Assembly (NCBI GenBank): GCA_014898415.1
Contig: RCTD01000006.1
Location: 1,302,001-1,366,000, forward strand
Length of the DNA stretch: 64,000 nt
Direction of reading: 5' to 3'
Source of the DNA: Stromatinia cepivora
Taxonomy: Eukaryota > Ascomycota > Leotiomycetes > Helotiales > Sclerotiniaceae
Made by a program: the position numbers and the translations under genes. The notes under the pieces are model-generated. The model did not search any database. It had not been told where the DNA came from and saw only the letters and a program-made list of their open reading frames with translations. Every line of letters begins with the position of its first letter. Positions within the stretch are counted from its first letter, which is position 1. Shown here piece after piece: positions 56,620 through 64,000 of the stretch.

Positions 56620-58740
56620 ATGGGTGTGGGAAGACGTATGAAAAAGCAGGGCATGCCCGAACCACTTGACGAAGCACATTTCACCAATTTAAAACGCAAA
56701 GCTGGAATGTCTGTAGCAGAATCGAGGGCAGAATCATTGCAGTATGCTCCTGATTCTAACAAGAAACGTCGAACTTCAGACAAAAAGTCCAATGGAGCTA
56801 CCAATGGCAAAAAGAACTCAGCGGCGCAAAGTGCGACAAAGGGAAAATTCACAAACTCATTACCAGCTCAGAAACCTTCCGGGAAAAAGTCGAAACAAGC
56901 TGCAGCGGCACCATTACCCATGTCAGATGAGGAAATGGAGGATGGCCACTCTGATGCGGCCGATCTTATGAACGACGAATTTGACGAATTGGATGTTTCA
57001 GACGACGAGGGACCTGGTCTCCCAGATGATTTCCTTGGCTCGGACAGTGGAAGTGATGTTTACGATTCGGATGATGATCATCCAAAAGCAATGTTCTCCG
57101 AGGATGAGGACGAGTCCGACGCCGAAGAAAAACTCACTGCTGCAAATATTGCAGGACTCTCGAGGAAATTGGATGAGCAACAGGCGGAGGAGGCGGCAGA
57201 GGCACAAGCCGAGTTAGAAGAAGCTGCCATGCAAACGAACATTGCTGGAGATACGCCTCATATCTTCGACAGTGACGAGGATGGAGAAGCTCCCAAGACT
57301 AATGCTTTATTAGCTCCGGATCTACAACTTTTGCGATCCCGAATCAATGATACTATTCGAGTCCTAGATGACTTCTCGAACCTTTCCGAAGAGGGCCGAT
57401 CCAGAGCCGAGTACACGGCTCAATTGATCAAGGATATTTGCGCATATTATGGTTACTCGGAATTCTTAGCGGAAAAGCTCTTTAACTTGTTTCCACCCAA
57501 GGAGGCTTTTGCATTTTTCGAGGCAAACGAAACTCCAAGACCAGTCGTCATCCGAACAAATACCTTACGAACACATCGAAGAGACCTTGCACAGGCATTG
57601 ATCAACCGCGGGGTAGTCTTGGAACCAGTAGGAAAATGGTCCAAAGTTGGCCTGCAGATTTTTGAGAGTGCTGTACCATTGGGTGCCACTCCAGAATACC
57701 TTGCTGGACATTATATTTTACAAGCCGCGTCTTCTTTCCTCCCCGTGATGGCTCTCGCTCCTCAAGAAAATGAACGTGTCCTCGATATGGCATCCGCTCC
57801 TGGTGGAAAAACAACGCATATTGCCGCATTGATGAAGAATACAGGTTGCATTTTCGCCAACGATAGCAACAAATCTCGTGCTAAAGGTCTGATCGGTAAC
57901 ATTCATCGTCTAGGTGCCAAGAATGTGATTGTGTGCAATTATGATGCGAGAGAGTTTCCCAAGGTCATTGGAGGTTTTGACCGTGTCTTACTAGATGCAC
58001 CATGTTCTGGTACTGGAGTCATCGCAAAGGATGCTAGTGTGAAGACAAACAAAACCGAACGGGATTTCCTCATGCTTCCACATTTACAAAAACAGCTCCT
58101 CCTCTCAGCTATCGATTCAGTTGATCACGCAAGCAAGACTGGAGGTTATATCGTTTATTCGACATGTAGTATTACGGTCGAGGAGAATGAGCAAGTTGTA
58201 CAATATGTGATCAACAAGAGGCCAAACGTTAAGCTTGTGGAAACTGGCCTAGCTTTTGGTAAGGAGGGCTTCACATCATACATGGGCAAGAGCTTTGACA
58301 AGAACATGAAGATGACAAGAAGATATTACCCCCATGCTTACAATGTTGATGGTTTCTTCGTCTCTAAATTCAAGAAGACAGGTCCATCACCAAAGAGCAA
58401 ACCTGGCGAGAAGGAGGCTGAAAAGGAATTGGATGAGCTGGATGTTGATAAAACTCCTATCAGGGAGACCGAGGAAGAGGATGCTTTCGGAGGGTGGGAT
58501 GAAAATGAAGATGAAGATTATATGGAGAAGGCGAGGAAGAACACCTTGAAACGCAAGGGTATCGATCCCAAGGCAGACAAATCAAAGTCGGATACCAAAG
58601 TAGAGAAGACCAAGAAGGAAGAAAAGACCAAGGCAGATACAACCAAGAAGGAAGAGACCAAAAAAGATGAAACCACAGAGACAGATACCACGAAGAAGGA
58701 GAGCAAGGAAAAGAAGAAGAAAGGAAACAAATCCAAATAG
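56620..58740 (+). CDS. nop2: Nop2 25S rRNA cytosine-C5 methyltransferase
   Basis: A single exon of 706 residues. The N-terminus is basic then strongly acidic (MSDEEMEDGHSDAADLMNDE, SDSGSDVYDSDDDH), as in nucleolar proteins. The catalytic domain has the RCMT motifs in order: a PRPVVIRTNTLR region, the SAM-binding LDMASAPGGKTTH (from 388), DAPCSGTGV with Cys462, and YSTCSITVEENE with Cys516. In this family the TC-motif Cys is the nucleophile and the PC-motif Cys helps release product. The C-terminal arm is a low-complexity Lys/Glu/Thr repeat. It methylates a conserved cytosine in 25S rRNA and is needed for 60S subunit assembly. The start MGVGRRMKKQG is typical of the family. Confidence 0.96.
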   Translation: MGVGRRMKKQGMPEPLDEAHFTNLKRKAGMSVAESRAESLQYAPDSNKKRRTSDKKSNGATNGKKNSAAQSATKGKFTNSLPAQKPSGKKSKQAAAAPLPMSDEEMEDGHSDAADLMNDEFDELDVSDDEGPGLPDDFLGSDSGSDVYDSDDDHPKAMFSEDEDESDAEEKLTAANIAGLSRKLDEQQAEEAAEAQAELEEAAMQTNIAGDTPHIFDSDEDGEAPKTNALLAPDLQLLRSRINDTIRVLDDFSNLSEEGRSRAEYTAQLIKDICAYYGYSEFLAEKLFNLFPPKEAFAFFEANETPRPVVIRTNTLRTHRRDLAQALINRGVVLEPVGKWSKVGLQIFESAVPLGATPEYLAGHYILQAASSFLPVMALAPQENERVLDMASAPGGKTTHIAALMKNTGCIFANDSNKSRAKGLIGNIHRLGAKNVIVCNYDAREFPKVIGGFDRVLLDAPCSGTGVIAKDASVKTNKTERDFLMLPHLQKQLLLSAIDSVDHASKTGGYIVYSTCSITVEENEQVVQYVINKRPNVKLVETGLAFGKEGFTSYMGKSFDKNMKMTRRYYPHAYNVDGFFVSKFKKTGPSPKSKPGEKEAEKELDELDVDKTPIRETEEEDAFGGWDENEDEDYMEKARKNTLKRKGIDPKADKSKSDTKVEKTKKEEKTKADTTKKEETKKDETTETDTTKKESKEKKKKGNKSK

Positions 58741-61280
58741 GGTAGTAATTTAAAAGGGTTCGTGATGGGGGTTGTATGAGTTTCTGGCCAGAAATGGCTT
58801 TGGTTGCATATACTGGCGTTTTGGGTTTGAAGGGAAAAGTACCAATAGCTTCCTTCTATCGTCTTGCAAAATACGAAATTTTTCAAGCGCGTTCGCTCCA
58901 GAAATTTCTTTCTTGCTTACGCACTGCATGTTCATGAGTGATAATTGGACTAAGAATGAGCCCTCTTCATATTCATAATATCTCATTCTGCTAATAGTTG
59001 GACTAAAGTGAGAGGTCACGGTGAAGTAGATTGAATAGGCGGCCAGGCCAAGTGATTAGGATATTGACTTGCGATCAATAGTGCTCCACTTTCACACTAG
59101 TTTTCTCATATGCCGAAGCTCATGATGACTATGAACAATTAACCATGTTTATATTTTCACTGAAGAAGGCGGTCCTGCATAGTGGCTCGCAGTGTCGTCA
59201 CTCTAGCCCATCCGGTCATTTCATACTCCAATTTGCGACTTTCTGACTCACATTGACTATGTACTGAATCAGGATCCACATTCGATAGTTTGCACTTGTT
59301 TAGTTTGCGGCGTCATCAGAAGTGATAGGAGTGGTGAAGTGACTTCCTGGAACGAAGCTAGGAAACCAAAGACGACCGCCTATCTGCGCGTAGATGATAC
59401 TTCGTACCCGTCGCCGCCATGCTTGCGTTGAGGGGCAAATATGTTTGTGACAGAGATGAATCTAAGTATTATCTCTACGAAAGCAACAGTCGCATCAAGT
59501 ATTGGCTCAGCCAGTAGCAAGAGCACGACCCTCGTATGCATTCGTGGTTCTCTGACTATACTTCATATTATGAGATTCTCTAATAAGTTATTAAATCACT
59601 TAATAATACTAGCCGAACCAATGATCGGACGATCACGTGATATATTAATAATATTATTATATATTATTAAATTTTATTATTATATGAAAATTCGATCATA
59701 TATCATATCAAATTGATTTATAATAGAATAGAATGAAATAAAAACATATAGAATTTTCTTATTTACTGGATTAAATATTATTGATTATTATTTCTTTTTA
59801 TTATATAAAAGAATCTTATAAGATTCGATTTAAATTGATCTTATTTATAAGTATAGAATATACTAGAATTTCATTATAAACTATAAATATAAAGATTTTC
59901 TTTAAAGAATTCTTCGAAAATTCAAGCAGAAAAGGCAATAAAAACCTTATTATATATTATTCTGACTTCAAATTCATTATATTCGATTTACCCTATTAAG
60001 TCTAAATATAACTAAGTCTTCCACTACTATAATAAATATTATTTATTATCCGATTAACCTCCCCCAAGACATATGGAGACGGAAGTGATGAAGCATTTGA
60101 CGAGTGGTTGATATACAAATGCAATTATGCTTGAATGATAGATACTTTTTGGCCGTGTGAATACAAATCTCTAGCCACAGGGCTTTTGAGATCTCTCTCC
60201 GCACACTCTTTCCTAAGGGATACAATTTCACTATCATTCAGAAATCAATGCCTTAGTAATGCGACTTCTCATGTGAATTCCTATAAATACATCCACAAGA
60301 ACGCCTCTCCACAAAGATTTCCTGATCGATGTGATCAGTCGATCCATTCAGTGTATGAGATATGAAACATATCACCGATATGACATTTTGCCAGTCACTT
60401 CCTTGGTGTAGTCAATGTATAACATAAAACAAGAGACTAACTATCACCAATTAGAGATAAATAAACAACTGAAGGTACAATTGCAAATGAAATTGTAAAC
60501 TGTAGAATAGTTCCTGCTATCATATTTACTCCCAGTATGTCAATGCCAGTACAATTTACCTGAAACACGTCAGCCAACCTTCACGGACATATCTTCGCCA
60601 CGAATCTGCGTTTAGGTATCTCATTCATCAAGCGGGTAGAAGCAAAAGCAATGAGTAATGATTATACAGATGAATGTGCTTCCACAAACGCAAAAGGGGC
60701 CCAAAGATCGTCTCGGCTAAGATCCATGCAAGTTTCCGGGCGGAACACAGCCAATGGGATCGAATAATTGAGTGGCTCACACTTCTCTGCGGATCTGAGT
60801 ACATAAGTTATCATATTCCTATCAGGCCGTCACAAAAGAAGAAAAAGTATACTCAAATACCTGAATATGGCATTGCTTTTGATGGCAGTGAATAGCATGT
60901 GGTAGAGCGGCTCAAAAGGTTTCGTGAAAATGTATGGAAAAGAGCAGAGAACTCTCAGTTCAAAAAAACACAGGTCTTTTTGTTGGCAAACATCCTAGTC
61001 ATTGCAAATACATGTTGCCCAGGATCGATCCAAAGGATATAAAACATAATCGTGTTGTTGTAATGTTCAACCACCTATTCCAATTCATCGTGTCTATAAT
61101 TGGAAGTCTCCAGTCCTCAACTTTTAATTTTCTAGAAAGTTCCTCCAAATATTACCTACGCTTGCTCAGATCTCAAGTCCCGCTCGGGTGTCATCGCGTA
61201 AAGAATGTCTCCTTGCAATTTGTACAATGATTTTGTCGTCGTTTCGTTTTCCCAGTTAGTCAACTCTTCACATCCATCCA
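58741..61280. other. Gene-poor region containing an AT-rich repeat
   Basis: 2.5 kb. Apart from the repeat at 59567-60069, small frames (for example 60674-60895) carry no recognisable domain and are not called. Confidence 0.42.
59567..60069 (+). repeat. AT-rich dispersed repeat, copy 2 (inverted relative to copy 1)
   Basis: About 503 bp, matching the reverse complement of 25586-26113 from TTAAATCACTTAATAAT to the AACCTCC end. Shared landmarks are GATCACGTGATATATTAATA, TTCGATCATATATCATAT, AAAGAATTCTTC and AACTAAGTCTTCCACTA. Differences are mostly transitions and short AT indels. No coding capacity and no clear terminal inverted repeats. A short CATA occurs on both sides, too short to prove a target duplication. 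Confidence 0.68.
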
Positions 61281-61980
61281 ATGAAGCTGATTCATCTGGA
61301 AAGGGACATCCGCGTCGAGTCCATGGTTAAAATTATCGTTGGCTGCGAACGGAAAATCTGGTGGTTGAATGAGGATCTCTTGTGTGCTCATTCGATCGTA
61401 TTTAAACGCGCCTTCCAAGGGAATTTTCTGGAGTCCAGAGAGAAAGTAATGGTACTCGAGGAAGAATAACCAAAAGCTTTTCATCACCTTGTCGAATGGG
61501 TTTCGGGAAAGAGGGGCCCTCCAGTGTCATAAATCACATGACGATCTCATTTATTCCTGGTTTCATCTCGAAGAATGGGCCGCTCTAGTCAAGCTATCGC
61601 AGATGCTTATGATGGATGATCTGATGCAGGCCGCCATTGATCGGTACAATACATGCAAAAATCCACATAATTAGCCACAAGATATCATGCCTTGTCCTGA
61701 TGTGGAAGAAGTCAAATACATCTGCGATCATATCCCGACATCTACTTTGAGGTTGGGCATTGTTCACGGTCTTGCTGCAACATTTTTGAAGAAGAGAATG
61801 CATGAAGAGATGTTTGAGCTTTGGTATCTGCCAATGAGTTGCTATCCTGATCTGATCCACGATGTGTTGTACGAGGTGAAAATGCGATTAGAGGAACCTA
61901 AAACTAGCAGCATAAAGGAGGATTACGTGGATCTTGAGCTCACCGAAGCTTATGATAGCCCTTTTCCTGTGGAGGAGTGA
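61281..61980 (+). pseudogene. Disabled BTB/POZ gene
   Basis: The frame opens with a BTB start (VKIIVGCERKIWWLNEDLLC, then IVFKRAFQGNFLE). It hits a TAA at 61467-61469, yet the following codons still read as BTB (PKAFHHLVEWVSGKRG). After a frame change near 61530 the similarity continues (SWFHLEEWAALVKLSQMLMM, AAIDRYNTC), and a TAG at 61672-61674 interrupts it again before DVEEVKYICDHIP. The order and content match the intact gene 1.3 kb downstream (VKIYVGPKRKLWTLPEDILC, ALADRLGVDALS, AADIVSYICENM). Two in-frame stops plus a frameshift indicate a pseudogene. None of the stops is flanked by convincing splice sites. Confidence 0.75.
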
Positions 61981-62565
61981 TAGCTAGAGAGCTGAAATTG
62001 TTTTCTAGTACGGGTTTTGTGCGAACATGACTTTTTGTTCACATCATCTCGATCGCTGTTCTAGGGACGAATCAACATTCTTTGGAGAACAATTATGCAC
62101 GCGCAATATGGATTATTGAGCTCGAAAAGAACTATGCAATTGGCGGCCATTTACTTAGTCGTGTAACTATGTCCTTAAGGGACATCAGGAGCTTGTTGAG
62201 GAAACATCTTGACTTACAATTTCAAAAGCATTGTAACATTTGCACAGTTGTCAAACTATCCTTAACTGAGTAGCTCAATTTCATCCTGAAGATATCTATC
62301 ATTAATTGCACCATAAGGTCACTCACTACAGGGCCCAAGCGCTCGAGCCTCTTATTATGTGGAGTTACTGCCCTAATCATTGATTTCTTTTTCTGGCATC
62401 ACAACGGGTAGTGGCATCTTGCCCACCCGGTGCCAAGTATGGTGTGGTGGTCACTATTATACTTAGATTCCCACACTACCTCACCTCCACAATTTCCATT
62501 AAGTCTTCTTTTTCAGACACAGCAAGTCATCTCAGTGGACTCCAATCTACAACAGCGCTTGGAAC
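61981..62565. other. Intergenic, promoter of BTB gene 4
   Basis: 585 bp separate the pseudogene and the intact BTB gene; no coding frame is supported. Confidence 0.45.
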
Positions 62566-63304
62566 ATGGCCACGCCTTCGAAGAAATCTAAAACATCTGA
62601 AATCCAACCGGCGATCAATGAGTAAGTCTATTTTTCGTTTGCTGGGGCTAAATCTAAATGTCTGCAGGTATTTTCTATCGTCTTCAATCAAGAATACTGT
62701 CAAAATATACGTCGGTCCGAAGCGAAAGCTTTGGACTCTACCGGAGGACATACTTTGTTCACGAGTGGAATACTTCCGAAAGGCGTTTAAAGGATGGTTC
62801 AAGGAAGGAATCACTAAAGAGTTGTACTTCCCTGAAGATGACTCAGCAAGTTTTGGTCATCTCGTCGATTGGATCTTCGGTCAGAAGCTTGATTGTAGAA
62901 TGAACCATGGGTCCAGTTCAGCGGAGACATTAGAGCATGGCCTTCATTGGTGTAGGCTTGGAGCTCTGGCTGACAGGCTTGGCGTTGATGCTCTATCTAC
63001 AATTGTTGCGGCTCAATATGAGCAGTGCCTTGAAGAGATAGAATCAAACGTTCCTGCTGCAGACATAGTCTCATATATCTGTGAAAATATGAGGAACAAA
63101 TCAAAGCTTCGTGAACTTGCAGCAAAGAGGTATGCCAAGGCTGCCATGACTTCGGAATGGGAACCGAACTCGTGGATGCGAGGCGCAATCACAGATGCGA
63201 CATTCAAAGTACAAGTTATCAAGGGGATGCGCGCTCACATGCGAAAATTTGCACGACCAAGCAGGTGCGATTTAGAATCTTGTGTGGTTCACGGACGTAC
63301 TTGA
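62566..63304 (+). CDS. BTB/POZ-domain protein with C-terminal Cys/His motif (BTB gene 4)
   Basis: Exons 62566-62621 and 62668-63304 (46-nt phase-2 intron, CTGCAG end) give 230 residues from MATPSKKSKTSEIQPAINE. The BTB core is complete: NTVKIYVGPKRKLWTLPEDI, SRVEYFRKAFKGWFKE, then FPEDDSASFGHLVDWIFGQK. A BACK-like helical part follows (CRLGALADRLGVDALSTIVA). The protein ends RCDLESCVVHGRT, with Cys219, Cys224 and His227 spaced like the RCDYGDCSMH cluster of BTB gene 3. It lacks other domains. It is the intact relative of the pseudogene just upstream. BTB dimerisation is expected; Cul3 adaptor use is inference. Confidence 0.78.
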
Positions 63305-64000
63305 GAGTATTTCTCTATAAAGGATTTGATTTGTATCATACTAGCAGCTAGGCGATATGTTGACTAGGAAGGTTTAGATGGTCCGTCAAGTTCTATTGGG
63401 TTCTCGAGAGTACGGGAGGCAGAGCCAGATATGATGGCGGTGCTTGGTTTTGAGGATGTCATTGGAGCACAATAGGATCGTGCGAGTAGTAGTGGTGGGG
63501 TTCCTGGGTAGTGGTTGTTTGCGTCCTCTTTGCAGTCGTTTAAGTCAGGAGATAGATTCCGTCTCACATTTTAGGTCTGGCATATTGACAAGATAAGGTC
63601 TCACACTCAATGTTGGTATGTTAGAGACATGTGCTGCAAAGATTGGTGGTATCACAAACATCACAATCTGGAAGCACTTCAACAATGCTGCTGCTCTTAA
63701 TAAAATCCTCATGATTTTATCGTATCAATCTCAAAAAGTACACAAGTTCACACCACGGCGGCGTTCCTCACAGGTACAGGGACCCAATGGGAAAAAACTC
63801 CCCGACTGTCTGATTTGGAGTACTGAGCGGATAACAAGGAGAACGATCATTTCCTGAAGTCATAGATTCTATGATTAAGCTAGAGACTCGTGGAATGCTT
63901 ATGATGGGATGTCATTTATTTAAATTTACGGGAGATCAAAAATGGCAAATCCAAGAGAGGAGTCTCGTGGTTACTTAGATCACTGTTTTTAGACTTCGAA
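63305..64000. other. Intergenic to window end
   Basis: No recognisable gene. A plus-strand frame at 63618-63857 has no family resemblance; a gene crossing the window edge cannot be excluded. Confidence 0.4.

Overview
This window looks like nuclear DNA of a filamentous ascomycete, most likely a leotiomycete of the Sclerotinia/Botrytis type. That placement is inference from gene content and protein flavour; no search was run. The genes carry short introns (about 46-130 nt, GTAAGT-like donors, CTGAC-like branch sites). Coding DNA has moderate GC, and very AT-rich islands contain decayed repeats. All exon boundaries were built by hand from splice motifs, reading-frame continuity and family homology.

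Conserved housekeeping blocks are interspersed with accessory DNA. 0.4-5.8 kb: a small secreted cysteine-rich protein, a KPWE-motif PEX39 homologue, and Scd6/Lsm14. 6.7-12.2 kb: SelO/Fmp40 AMPylase, an aldo-keto reductase, and an RNase H-fold protein with an unfamiliar C-terminal domain. 15-20.5 kb: XRCC4 (end joining) divergent from Byr4/Bfa1 (septation GAP subunit). 51.5-58.7 kb: HSP60, cofilin, Get5 and Nop2.

The accessory parts are the interesting ones. (1) 22.4-27.0 kb holds three tandem small genes. They share a promoter block, 5' leader and one phase-1 intron after 10-11 codons, but their second exons have diverged almost beyond recognition. A TA-flanked TIR element and an AT-rich insertion interrupt the array. 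(2) 27.8-33.5 kb holds a decayed RNase H paralogue followed by three BTB/POZ genes; a BTB pseudogene and an intact BTB gene lie at 61.3-63.3 kb. Several of these BTB proteins end in a Cys/His motif. (3) 35.3-47.7 kb is a same-strand run of five nuclear, mostly Myb/SANT-like genes. In four of them an intron interrupts the small DNA-binding domain at the same place.

Large gene-poor stretches (12.8-15.0, 20.5-22.4, 33.5-35.3, 47.7-51.5, 58.7-61.3 kb) show no supportable coding sequence. A roughly 0.5-kb AT-rich repeat occurs at 25.6-26.1 kb and, inverted, at 59.6-60.1 kb.
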